Shown: one piece after another, positions 1 through 7,706 of the stretch
Layout: each line of letters begins with the position of its first letter
Position numbering within the stretch: the first letter of the stretch is position 1
Source of the DNA: Bacteroidia bacterium
Lineage (GTDB): Bacteria; Bacteroidota; Bacteroidia; Flavobacteriales; Flavobacteriaceae
Reading direction: 5' to 3'
NCBI GenBank assembly: GCA_030431055.1
Contig: JAUIJA010000008.1
Coordinates: forward strand, 1-64,000
DNA length: 64,000 nucleotides
The notes under the pieces: generated by a model
What the model was told of the DNA's origin: nothing
The model's input: only the letters and a program-made list of their open reading frames with translations
Database searches by the model: none
Position numbers and translations under genes: made by a program

Positions 1-1532
1 ACGCTGTTGGTACGACACCAGGAAAAACATTACACGCTGGATCTAACGTTCGTGTAGAAGTAAACATTGTAGGTTCTCAAGATACTACAGGTTTAATGAC
101 GTCTCAAGAATTAGAAATGATGGCAGCTACGGTAATTTCACCAATTGTAGATGCTGGTTACCAATCTGGTTGTCATACAGCTTCTGTTTGGGATGATAAA
201 TCAAAAGCTAACATTCCGCGTTTAATGAAGTTTATGAACGACTTCGGATTAATTACGGGTCGTGATCCAAAAGGACATTATCATGCAATGACAGACGTAA
301 TTCATAAAGTATTAAACGATATTACGGTAGACGATTGGGATATCATTATTGGTGGAGATTCGCACACACGTATGTCTAAAGGTGTTGCTTTTGGTGCCGA
401 TTCTGGTACTGTGGCGTTAGCTTTAGCAACTGGTGAGGCGACTATGCCAATTCCAGAATCTGTAAAAGTAACGTTTAAAGGTAACATGAGAAGCTTCATG
501 GATTTCCGTGATGTGGTACATGCAACACAACAACAAATGTTAAAGCAATTTGATGGTGAGAATGTATTCCAGGGTCGTGTAATCGAGGTGCACATTGGTA
601 CATTAACGTCAGATCAAGCATTTACATTTACAGATTGGACTGCAGAAATGAAAGCGAAAGCTTCTATTTGTATTTCAGAAGAGGAAACTTTAATTGAATC
701 GTTAGAAATTGCAAGAGATCGTATCCAAATCATGATTGAAAAAGGTATGGATAATGAAAAGCAAATGTTACAAGGTTTAGTAGATAAAGCAAACAATAGA
801 ATTCAAGAGCTTAAGACAGGTATTAAACCTGCATTAAAACCAGATGCAGATGCTAAATATTATGCAGAAGTGGTTATCGATTTAGATGAAATCGCAGAAC
901 CAATGATCGCAGATCCAGATGTAAACAACGAAGATCCTTCAAGACGTTATACACACGATACTATTCGTCCATTATCTTACTATGGCGGAACTAAAAAAGT
1001 AGATTTAGGTTTCGTTGGATCTTGTATGGTACATAAAGGTGATATGAAAATTTTAGCGCAAATGCTAAAAAACATCGAAGCTCAACACGGTAAGGTAGAA
1101 TTTAAAGCGCCATTAGTTGTAGCGCCACCAACATACAATATTGTTGATGAATTAAAAGCTGAAGGTGATTGGGAAGTATTACAAAAGTACTCAGGATTCG
1201 AGTTTAACGATGACGCACCAAAAGCAGCTGCACGTACTAAATACGAAAACATGTTGTATTTAGAGCGTCCAGGTTGTAACCTTTGTATGGGTAACCAAGA
1301 AAAAGCAGAACCAGGAGATACTGTTATGGCGACATCAACACGTCTATTCCAAGGTCGTGTAGTAAAAGATTCAGGAGAGAAAAAAGGAGAATCTTTATTA
1401 TCATCAACTCCGGTTGTAGTATTGTCTACTATTTTAGGAAGAACACCTACAATGGAAGAATATGAAGCGGCTGTAGACGGTATTGTGTTAACAAAATTCA
1501 AGCCTTCTCAAAAACAATTAGTAATGCAATAA
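1..1532 (+). CDS. acnB: Aconitate hydratase B, C-terminal part (5' end outside window)
   Basis: This gene is cut by the window start. The frame is open from base 3, so the ATG at 96 in the ORF track is internal; about 509 residues are visible. AcnB interconverts citrate and isocitrate in the TCA cycle and often dehydrates 2-methylisocitrate. The three [4Fe-4S] cysteines are visible in GSCMVHKGD and CNLCMGNQ near the C-terminus, and GGDSHTR lies in the N-terminal part of the visible segment. The order of segments is that of AcnB, not of AcnA. A hairpin terminator follows, and a second, unrelated-type aconitase lies 163 bp downstream on the same strand. The identification is firm. Confidence 0.96.
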   Translation, partial: AVGTTPGKTLHAGSNVRVEVNIVGSQDTTGLMTSQELEMMAATVISPIVDAGYQSGCHTASVWDDKSKANIPRLMKFMNDFGLITGRDPKGHYHAMTDVIHKVLNDITVDDWDIIIGGDSHTRMSKGVAFGADSGTVALALATGEATMPIPESVKVTFKGNMRSFMDFRDVVHATQQQMLKQFDGENVFQGRVIEVHIGTLTSDQAFTFTDWTAEMKAKASICISEEETLIESLEIARDRIQIMIEKGMDNEKQMLQGLVDKANNRIQELKTGIKPALKPDADAKYYAEVVIDLDEIAEPMIADPDVNNEDPSRRYTHDTIRPLSYYGGTKKVDLGFVGSCMVHKGDMKILAQMLKNIEAQHGKVEFKAPLVVAPPTYNIVDELKAEGDWEVLQKYSGFEFNDDAPKAAARTKYENMLYLERPGCNLCMGNQEKAEPGDTVMATSTRLFQGRVVKDSGEKKGESLLSSTPVVVLSTILGRTPTMEEYEAAVDGIVLTKFKPSQKQLVMQ

Positions 1533-1553
1533 ACTACATTGCTGAAAATATTT

Positions 1554-1586
1554 AAAGCTCTAGTAAAAATTTACTGGAGCTTTTTT
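1554..1586 (+). terminator. Intrinsic terminator after acnB
   Basis: AAAGCTCTAGTAAA pairs with TTTACTGGAGCTTT (one G-U pair) and is followed by a T-run. It separates acnB from acnA, so the two aconitases are probably separate transcription units. Confidence 0.85.
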
Positions 1587-1695
1587 GCTTTACTATAGAA
1601 AATTCCTATTTAGCTACATTATTTTTAAATAGTTAATTGTCTATATTCTGATGTTTTTTTGGTAAATTGCGTAAGCAAACAAAAAAAATAGAATT

Positions 1696-3960
1696 ATGGC
1701 TTTTGATATTGAAATGATTAAAAAAGTGTACGAAAAAATGCCAGAACGTGTTGATAAAGCACGTGAAATTGTTGGTCGTCCACTTACTTTGTCTGAAAAG
1801 ATTTTATATTCTCACTTATGGGATGGAAATCCTACAACTGCTTTCACAAGAGGAAAAGACTATGTGGATTTCGCACCAGATAGAATTGCTTGTCAAGATG
1901 CAACAGCACAAATGGCATTGTTACAATTTATGCATGCGAATAAAGAGAAGGTTGCAGTTCCTACAACAGTTCACTGTGATCATTTAATTCTAGCAAAAAA
2001 TGGAGCAAAACAAGATTTAGAGTTTGCAACGAAACAATCTAAAGAAGTTTTCGATTTCTTATCATCAGTTTCAAATAAATACGGAATTGGTTTCTGGAAA
2101 CCTGGTTCTGGTATTATTCACCAAATTGTGCTAGAAAACTACGCTTTTCCAGGCGGAATGATGATTGGTACTGATTCCCATACAGTTAATGCTGGTGGAC
2201 TTGGAATGGTAGCTATTGGTGTTGGTGGTGCAGATGCTGTTGATGTAATGGCAGGAATGTCATGGGAATTAAAGTTTCCAAAATTAATTGGAGTTAAGTT
2301 AACAGGTAAATTAAACGGTTGGACAGCTCCAAAAGATGTCATTTTAAAAGTTGCCGATATTCTTACTGTAAAAGGTGGAACAGGAGCTATTGTTGAGTAT
2401 TTTGGAGAAGGAGCTAAATCCATGTCGTGTACTGGTAAAGGAACAATTTGTAACATGGGTGCAGAAATAGGGGCAACAACTTCAACTTTTGGATATGATG
2501 AATCAATGCGTCGTTATTTGTCTGCTACAGGTCGTCAAGATGTTGTAGATGCTGCAGACAAAGTAGCTTCATATTTAACAGCTGATGATGAGGTTTATGC
2601 TAATCCAGAACAATATTTCGATCAATTAATTGAAATTAACTTATCAGAATTAGAGCCTCATATTAATGGGCCATTTACGCCAGATAGAGGAACTCCGGTT
2701 TCTAAAATGAAGGCAGAAGCAGAAGCTAATGGTTGGCCAATAAAAGTAGAATGGGGATTAATAGGTTCGTGTACAAACTCGTCTTATGAAGATATGACAA
2801 GAGCTGTTTCAATTGTAGAACAAGCAATTGAAAATAATATTACGCCAAAAGCAGAGTTTGGTATTAATCCAGGTTCAGAACAAATTCGTTATACTATTGA
2901 GAGAGATGGGATTATTGAAACTTTTGAAAAACTGGGAACTAAAGTCTTTACTAATGCTTGCGGACCTTGTATTGGGCAATGGGATAGAGAAGGCGCTGAT
3001 AAACAAGAAAAGAATACAATAGTTCATTCTTTTAATCGTAATTTCTCTAAAAGAGCAGATGGTAACCCAAATACGCATGCTTTTGTAACATCTCCAGAAA
3101 TGGTAGCAGCATTAGCAATTTCAGGTCGTTTAGATTTTAATCCTATAACAGATACACTAATTAATGATAATGGTGAAGCAGTAAAATTAAATCCACCACA
3201 TGGTGATGAATTACCAACCAAAGGATTTGATGTTGAAGATCCAGGTTTTCAAGCGCCAGCTAAAGATGGTTCGGGAGTTCAAGTAATTGTAGATCCTAAA
3301 TCTGAGCGTTTAGAGCTATTAGAGCCTTTTAAAGCTTGGGATGGAAAAAATATTACAGGAGCTAAATTGTTAATTAAAGCATTTGGTAAATGTACAACAG
3401 ACCACATTTCTATGGCTGGACCATGGTTGCGTTTCCGTGGGCATTTAGATAATATTTCAAATAATATGTTAATTGGTGCTGTTAATGCTTTTAATCAAGC
3501 AACAAACAAAGTTAAGAACCAATTAACTGGAGAATATGACGCAGTTCCTGCTGTTCAAAGAGCATATAAAGCTGCTGGTGTTCCTTCGGTTGTTGTAGGA
3601 GATCATAATTACGGTGAAGGTTCTTCTCGTGAGCATGCGGCTATGGAGCCTCGTTTCTTAGGAGTTAAAGCGGTTTTAGTAAAATCGTTTGCACGTATTC
3701 ACGAAACTAACCTTAAAAAACAAGGTATGTTAGGTTTAACATTTGCTAATGAAGCAGATTATGATAAAATTCAAGAAAATGATACAATCAATTTCTTAGA
3801 TTTAACAGAATTTGCTCCAGGTAAACCGTTAACATTAGAATTTGTTCATGAAGATGGATCTAAAGATATTATTTTAGCGAACCATACCTATAATGAAGGT
3901 CAAATAGAATGGTTTAAAGCGGGTTCTGCATTAAATTTAATTGCTGCAGGAAAAGCTTAA
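1696..3960 (+). CDS. acnA: Aconitate hydratase, mitochondrial/AcnA type
   Basis: This is a 754-residue aconitase of the mitochondrial type, catalysing citrate to isocitrate in the TCA cycle. The [4Fe-4S] cysteine motifs [10 protein letters not shown] and ACGPCIGQW are present. [12 protein letters not shown] lies in the substrate-binding part, and [11 protein letters not shown] marks the C-terminal swivel domain. The length matches mitochondrial-type aconitases (about 755-780). ATG at 1696 follows an A-rich leader, and the predicted N-terminus ([16 protein letters not shown]) fits the family. A strong hairpin terminator follows. It lies directly downstream of acnB, so the strain carries both aconitase families next to each other. 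Confidence 0.96.
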   Translation: MAFDIEMIKKVYEKMPERVDKAREIVGRPLTLSEKILYSHLWDGNPTTAFTRGKDYVDFAPDRIACQDATAQMALLQFMHANKEKVAVPTTVHCDHLILAKNGAKQDLEFATKQSKEVFDFLSSVSNKYGIGFWKPGSGIIHQIVLENYAFPGGMMIGTDSHTVNAGGLGMVAIGVGGADAVDVMAGMSWELKFPKLIGVKLTGKLNGWTAPKDVILKVADILTVKGGTGAIVEYFGEGAKSMSCTGKGTICNMGAEIGATTSTFGYDESMRRYLSATGRQDVVDAADKVASYLTADDEVYANPEQYFDQLIEINLSELEPHINGPFTPDRGTPVSKMKAEAEANGWPIKVEWGLIGSCTNSSYEDMTRAVSIVEQAIENNITPKAEFGINPGSEQIRYTIERDGIIETFEKLGTKVFTNACGPCIGQWDREGADKQEKNTIVHSFNRNFSKRADGNPNTHAFVTSPEMVAALAISGRLDFNPITDTLINDNGEAVKLNPPHGDELPTKGFDVEDPGFQAPAKDGSGVQVIVDPKSERLELLEPFKAWDGKNITGAKLLIKAFGKCTTDHISMAGPWLRFRGHLDNISNNMLIGAVNAFNQATNKVKNQLTGEYDAVPAVQRAYKAAGVPSVVVGDHNYGEGSSREHAAMEPRFLGVKAVLVKSFARIHETNLKKQGMLGLTFANEADYDKIQENDTINFLDLTEFAPGKPLTLEFVHEDGSKDIILANHTYNEGQIEWFKAGSALNLIAAGKA

Positions 3961-3980
3961 TATAGTTAAGTAAATTATAA

Positions 3981-4011
3981 AAAACGCCTAAGATTTCTTA
4001 GGCGTTTTTTT
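3981..4011 (+). terminator. Intrinsic terminator after acnA
   Basis: AAAACGCCTAAGA pairs with TCTTAGGCGTTTT with a tiny loop, followed by T-rich sequence. The T-tract runs into the target duplication of the IS element (4011-4017), so the IS landed at the very tail of this terminator. Confidence 0.9.
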
Positions 4012-4017
4012 ATTTTA
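4011..4017. repeat. Target-site duplication, left copy (TATTTTA)
   Basis: TATTTTA directly abuts the left inverted repeat and is repeated at 5042-5048 directly after the right inverted repeat. Removing the IS and one copy joins the acnA terminator to the leader of the Crp/Fnr gene. Confidence 0.85.
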
Positions 4018-4060
4018 ACGTGAGTTCGATATAAAAATGTAAAAATATTTGGATAAAAAA

Positions 4061-4115
4061 GCAAAAGTTAGTATATTTAATGTATTGAATATTAAAACAA
4101 TAACTAAACTTTTGC
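4061..4115 (+). promoter_or_regulatory. Inverted repeat just upstream of the transposase start
   Basis: GCAAAAGTTAGT can pair with ACTAAACTTTTGC (one bulged base) around a loop of about 30 nt ending 2 bases before ATG 4118. In other IS families such structures block translation from transcripts that read in from outside. That role here is inference. Confidence 0.35.
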
Positions 4116-4117
4116 TT

Positions 4118-4978
4118 ATGCTTTCGCAAGATAAAATTACACAAATTTTTTGTTCTATTGATGATTTTTGTAAAGATTTTGTTCCAAACTGGGAAAATCA
4201 AATGATTTCTAATGGTAAGAAACGTATTAGAAAATCAAATTTATCTCTTTCTGAAGTTATCACAATTCAAGTCCTTTTTCATGTTTCAGGTTACCGAAAT
4301 TTTAAATTTTTTTACCTTGATTATGTCTCTAAATTTTTAACTAATGAATTTCCCAATTTAGTAAGTTACAATAGAATGGTTGAGCTAAAATCTACTTCTT
4401 TTATTCCTATGATGATTTACTTAAAAACAAAAGGTTTAGCCGATTGTACCGGGATTAGTTTTATTGACTCTACACCACTTAGAGTATGCGATACAAGAAG
4501 AATTACACAACATAAAACATTCAAAGAAATAGCCCAAAGAGGACAATGTTCTTTGGGTTGGTTCTTCGGTTTTAAACTTCATATTATAACTAACGATTGT
4601 GGCGGAATCATAGATTTTATGCTTACTCCAGCCAATGTACACGATACAAATCCGTTAAAAATGAAAGGATTTATTAATAAACTTTACGGAAAACTTTTTG
4701 GTGATAAAGGCTACTTGTCTAAAGAACTTTTTCAATCTCTTTTTTCTAATGGAATTCATCTCGTAACCAAGTTAAGAAAAAATATGAAAACAAAATTAGT
4801 TACTCCAATTCAAGATGCTTTTTACTTAAGAAAAAGAGCAATCATTGAGACCATTTTTGACCAATTAAAAAATATTTTTCAAGTGGAACACTCCAGAAAT
4901 CGTTCCCAAATTAATTATTTCAACAATATATTTTCAGCTTTAATCGCTTATAATTTTGCAGAGAAAAACCATCTCTAA
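4118..4978 (+). CDS. IS982-family DDE transposase
   Basis: This transposase of about 286 residues fits the IS982 family. The DDE residues are visible as FIDSTPLRVCD, FGDKGYLSKE and RAIIETIFDQLK, in the usual order and spacing. The ORF track starts at a TTG at 4049. ATG 4118 (MLSQDKITQIF) is preferred, because it gives the usual family length and because an inverted repeat (4061-4072 with 4103-4115) lies just before it. The gene fills the element from end to end, with no frameshift or stop, so it may be active. Function: cuts and joins the IS ends during transposition. Confidence 0.92.
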   Translation: MLSQDKITQIFCSIDDFCKDFVPNWENQMISNGKKRIRKSNLSLSEVITIQVLFHVSGYRNFKFFYLDYVSKFLTNEFPNLVSYNRMVELKSTSFIPMMIYLKTKGLADCTGISFIDSTPLRVCDTRRITQHKTFKEIAQRGQCSLGWFFGFKLHIITNDCGGIIDFMLTPANVHDTNPLKMKGFINKLYGKLFGDKGYLSKELFQSLFSNGIHLVTKLRKNMKTKLVTPIQDAFYLRKRAIIETIFDQLKNIFQVEHSRNRSQINYFNNIFSALIAYNFAEKNHL

Positions 4979-4987
4979 AAAACAACT

Positions 4988-5016
4988 TTGTTGATACTAA
5001 ACAATTAATACTTTTT
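4988..5016 (+). promoter_or_regulatory. Promoter-like sequence at the IS right end, pointing outward
   Basis: TTG (4988-4990), an 18-bp spacer and TACTTTTT (5009-5016) resemble the Bacteroidota TTG-TAnnTTTG promoter with one mismatch in the -7 box. It points out of the IS towards the Crp/Fnr gene, whose start is about 60 bp further on. Confidence 0.35.
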
Positions 5017-5041
5017 CAGTAATTTTATATCGAACTCACGT

Positions 5042-5048
5042 TATTTTA
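5042..5048. repeat. Target-site duplication, right copy (TATTTTA)
   Basis: Second copy of the 7-bp duplication, directly after the right inverted repeat. Confidence 0.85.
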
Positions 5049-5075
5049 GTATATTTATATGTAAATGCAAATAGA

Positions 5076-5747
5076 ATGAATTCACTTTGGTTTTTTGAAG
5101 ATGTAAATCTGTTTAATTTATTATGCCCCCATAAATTTAAAGGATTTGAGGACGGGCATGAATTTAATGAATTTAAAAAAAATGATTTTGTTTATTTTGA
5201 AGAGGATGCAGCAGATAAAGTATATTTAGTAAATTCAGGTAAAATAAAAATAGGCTATGTTACTGATGATGGAGATGAAATTATAACAGCTATTTTATCA
5301 AAAGGGGAAATTTTTGGTGAGAAAGCTATTCTGGGACAAGAAAGCAGAAGTGAATTTGCTCAAGCTATTGAAAATAAAACATCAGTTTGTCCCATTACAA
5401 CACCTGAAATGATTGAGCTTTTAAGAGAAAATAAACAGTTTAGTCTTAAAATTTATAAGTTTATTGGTTTTCGATTTAAAAAATTGGAGAGAAGATTACA
5501 ATTGTTACTTTTTAAAGATACTAAAACACGATTAAAGGAATACTTGAAAGAATTGGCTGAAGATTTTGGATATACAAACAAAGTTACAGGCGATGTAGTT
5601 ATTCGTCATCCTTACACTCAAAAAGAAATTGCTACTTTAATTGGCACATCGCGACCAACCTTGAATATTTTGCTAAATGAACTCCAAAAAGAAGATTATT
5701 TACGTTTTGATAGAAAAGAAATTATTTTGAAAACGCCTTTAAGTTAG
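5076..5747 (+). CDS. Crp/Fnr-family transcriptional regulator
   Basis: This 223-residue protein has an N-terminal cyclic-nucleotide-binding-type barrel (about residues 25-120; GEIFGEKAILG is the typical glycine-rich turn) and a C-terminal winged helix-turn-helix (TQKEIATLIGTSRPTLN, about residues 180-197). No Cys cluster of the Fnr Fe-S type is seen, so oxygen sensing by such a cluster is unlikely. The ligand is unknown. The gene starts only 28 bp after the IS target duplication, so the insertion has replaced whatever lay upstream of about -35. The lipoprotein and barrel genes downstream on the same strand may be its targets, which is inference. Confidence 0.9.
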   Translation: MNSLWFFEDVNLFNLLCPHKFKGFEDGHEFNEFKKNDFVYFEEDAADKVYLVNSGKIKIGYVTDDGDEIITAILSKGEIFGEKAILGQESRSEFAQAIENKTSVCPITTPEMIELLRENKQFSLKIYKFIGFRFKKLERRLQLLLFKDTKTRLKEYLKELAEDFGYTNKVTGDVVIRHPYTQKEIATLIGTSRPTLNILLNELQKEDYLRFDRKEIILKTPLS

Positions 5748-5778
5748 TTAGCTAACATAAAAAATAAAATACTGTTGG

Positions 5779-5786
5779 TAGCTTTG
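5779..5786 (+). promoter_or_regulatory. -7 box TAGCTTTG upstream of the lipoprotein gene
   Basis: TAGCTTTG matches the Bacteroidota -7 consensus TAnnTTTG, 26 bp before the start at 5812. No clear TTG is seen at -33, so an activator may be required. Confidence 0.45.
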
Positions 5787-5811
5787 TTTAGTTAATTTAA
5801 AAAAAAGCACT

Positions 5812-6708
5812 ATGAAAAAGTATTTTTTAGGATTTTTAGGAGCTTCATTTCTTTTATTTTCATGTAATAATGATGATGATGAAGTTAGTAATTTAAACTC
5901 AAGTTTGAATTTAGATATTTCAGGTCTTGAAGATTTAGGCTCAGATTATGTGTATGAAGGTTGGATAATCGTAAACGGAAACCCAGTTTCAACAGGTCGT
6001 TTTTCAGTAAATAGTACTGGGCAATTATCAAAAAACTCCTTTTTGCTGACTAAATCACAATTGGATGCAGCTTCAACTTTCGTTTTAACAATCGAGCCTT
6101 CAGTTGGTGACGATCCAGCTCCTAGCGAAGTACATATTTTAGCTGGAGACTTTTCAGGTAATTCTGGCACAATGACCGTTTCTCACGCTGCAGCTTTTGG
6201 AAGCGATTTCTCATCTATTATAGGAAAATATATTTTAGCGACTCCAACTGATGGTGGAAGTATGGATAATGAAGAAAGTGGTGTTTGGTTTTTAGACAAT
6301 TCATCGGGTTCTCCAGTTGCAGGTTTAGAATTACCAACACTACCTAATGGATGGAAATATGAAGGTTGGGCTGTGATTAATGGAATGCCAGTTAGCACAG
6401 GTGCTTTTACAAATGTTGATATGGCTGATGATAATGCTTCAACGTCACCTTTTAAAGGGAATTCTGGAAACGGACCTGCTTTTCCAGGAGAAGATTTCCT
6501 TCAAAATGCACCAACAGGACTGACTTTTCCTACCGATTTGAGTGGGGGTAAAATTGTAATATCAATTGAACCAAGTCCAGACAATAGTAGTATGCCTTTT
6601 TTATTGAAGCCTTTGGTTCATGATGTGCCAGTAGTGGCAACTACCCATACTCCTTATACTATGATGCAAAATTTGGGATCATTACCAACAGGGAGTTTTA
6701 CGCGATAA
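5812..6708 (+). CDS. Lipoprotein with two anti-sigma-like repeats
   Basis: This 298-residue protein begins with a signal peptide ending in a lipobox (FLLFSC). The Cys is followed by NNDDDE, an acidic stretch like the lipoprotein surface-export signal of Flavobacteriia, so it may face outwards. Two halves resemble each other: YVYEGWIIVNGNPVSTGRF (about residue 45) and WKYEGWAVINGMPVSTGAF (about residue 184). Each is followed by a strand ending in TIEPS or SIEPS. This pattern resembles the C-terminal domain of RskA-type anti-sigma factors, but there is no membrane helix or sigma-binding domain. The function is unknown. It sits between a Crp/Fnr regulator and a barrel protein. Confidence 0.8.
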   Translation: MKKYFLGFLGASFLLFSCNNDDDEVSNLNSSLNLDISGLEDLGSDYVYEGWIIVNGNPVSTGRFSVNSTGQLSKNSFLLTKSQLDAASTFVLTIEPSVGDDPAPSEVHILAGDFSGNSGTMTVSHAAAFGSDFSSIIGKYILATPTDGGSMDNEESGVWFLDNSSGSPVAGLELPTLPNGWKYEGWAVINGMPVSTGAFTNVDMADDNASTSPFKGNSGNGPAFPGEDFLQNAPTGLTFPTDLSGGKIVISIEPSPDNSSMPFLLKPLVHDVPVVATTHTPYTMMQNLGSLPTGSFTR

Positions 6709-6723
6709 AAAATGAAAATTTTC

Positions 6724-6757
6724 AAAAGCAAGGATATTCTGTATTCTTGCTTTTTTA
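6724..6757 (+). terminator. Intrinsic terminator after the lipoprotein gene
   Basis: AAAAGCAAGGATA pairs with TATTCTTGCTTTT (one mismatch), followed by T's. The ORF-track start of the next gene (6712) lies before this hairpin, which argues for the downstream ATG at 6772. Confidence 0.8.
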
Positions 6758-6771
6758 TTAAGTTTATAATT

Positions 6772-7650
6772 ATGAGAAGAATATTTACTTTTTTAACTTT
6801 ATTAGGTTCGTTATTTTTATATAGTCAAGGTTGTAGTGATGCAGGTTTTTGTACAATGGACAATATGAAGATTCAAAAAACGGATTCCATTCAATATAAA
6901 AGCGAAGTTAAATTAGGCTTAAACTATGGTTTGTCATATGAAGATATAAATGTGTTTGGAGCTTATGTTGCTTACATGCGTAATTTGTCTGATAAATTCA
7001 ATGTTGATTTAAGAGTTAATTATTTTAGCCAGTTTAATGATGATTTTTCATCCTCGACGTTATCGGATGCAATTGTTTCAACTAATTATAAAATAAATCC
7101 AAGCACTAAAGCAACCTTAGGTTTTAAAATACCATTTACAGATGGTAATTTAAAAGAAAATGGAATTGCATTGCCAATGGATTTTCAGCCTAGTTTAGGT
7201 ACTTTTGATGTAATAGTAGGGTTTTCTAAAAGGATAAGTAAATTAGGTTTTGCTTTGGCTTATCAGCAGCCTTTAACCCAAAATAAAAATCAATATTTTG
7301 CGCCAGCTGGTAGTCGTTTCACTACTACAAACCAATTTAAAAGAGCGGGAGATGTTTTACTTAGAGCATATTATTCATTTTATTTAAGTGAAAAATTGAC
7401 TTTTTCTCCTAGTTTATTGCCCATTTACCATGTGTCTGAAGATAAATATACAGATTTGTACGATGTTGAACGGAAAATTGAGGGGTCAGATGGCTTGACT
7501 TTAAATGCTAATTTATTTTTTAATTATAAATTAAGTAAAAATCAATCGTTTGAATTTAGTCTTGGAGGACCGCTTGTTGTAAGAGAGGTTCGTCCTGATG
7601 GATTAACTAGAGGGTTTGTGGCTAATTTAGAGTATAAAATTTTATTTTAA
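6772..7650 (+). CDS. Exported beta-barrel-like protein of unknown function
   Basis: Starting from ATG 6772 (MRRIFTFLTLLG), the protein has 292 residues and a signal peptide ending near YSQG. The longer start at 6712 would translate through a terminator hairpin and spoil the signal peptide. A Cys pair follows (GCSDAGFCTMD). The rest is alternating polar and aromatic residues in many predicted strands and ends in FVANLEYKILF, typical of an outer-membrane barrel. It may be a transporter-like protein. I do not recognise the exact family. It is the last gene before a bidirectional terminator. Confidence 0.7.
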   Translation: MRRIFTFLTLLGSLFLYSQGCSDAGFCTMDNMKIQKTDSIQYKSEVKLGLNYGLSYEDINVFGAYVAYMRNLSDKFNVDLRVNYFSQFNDDFSSSTLSDAIVSTNYKINPSTKATLGFKIPFTDGNLKENGIALPMDFQPSLGTFDVIVGFSKRISKLGFALAYQQPLTQNKNQYFAPAGSRFTTTNQFKRAGDVLLRAYYSFYLSEKLTFSPSLLPIYHVSEDKYTDLYDVERKIEGSDGLTLNANLFFNYKLSKNQSFEFSLGGPLVVREVRPDGLTRGFVANLEYKILF

Positions 7651-7651
7651 T

Positions 7652-7683
7652 AAAAAAGCTCAACATTTGTTGAGCTTTTTTTT
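7652..7683. terminator. Bidirectional terminator between convergent genes
   Basis: AAAAAAGCTCAACA pairs with TGTTGAGCTTTTTT. An A-run on the left and a T-run on the right let it work for both the barrel gene (+) and the GAPDH gene (-). Confidence 0.88.
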
Positions 7684-7706
7684 AAAATCTATATTTTTCT
7701 ATCCTA

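Larger units (their letters stand above)
4018..5041 (+). mobile_element. IS982-family insertion sequence, complete
   Basis: This is a 1024-bp element bounded by perfect inverted repeats of at least 19 bp (ACGTGAGTTCGATATAAAA at the left, its complement at the right). It is flanked by a direct repeat TATTTTA at 4011-4017 and 5042-5048. It carries one intact transposase gene. Size, single ORF, end sequence and a short AT-rich target duplication all agree with IS982. The intact ends and perfect duplication suggest a recent insertion. One base of ambiguity remains in the right border, because an extra T is shared. Confidence 0.93.

Noticed and set aside
302-1501. Minus-strand ORFs of 97, 60 and 139 residues inside acnB.
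   Set aside because: Shadows of a conserved gene in other frames, without family pattern.
4010-4201. 63-residue minus-strand ORF across the left IS end.
   Set aside because: It crosses the IS boundary and the inverted repeat; no family pattern.
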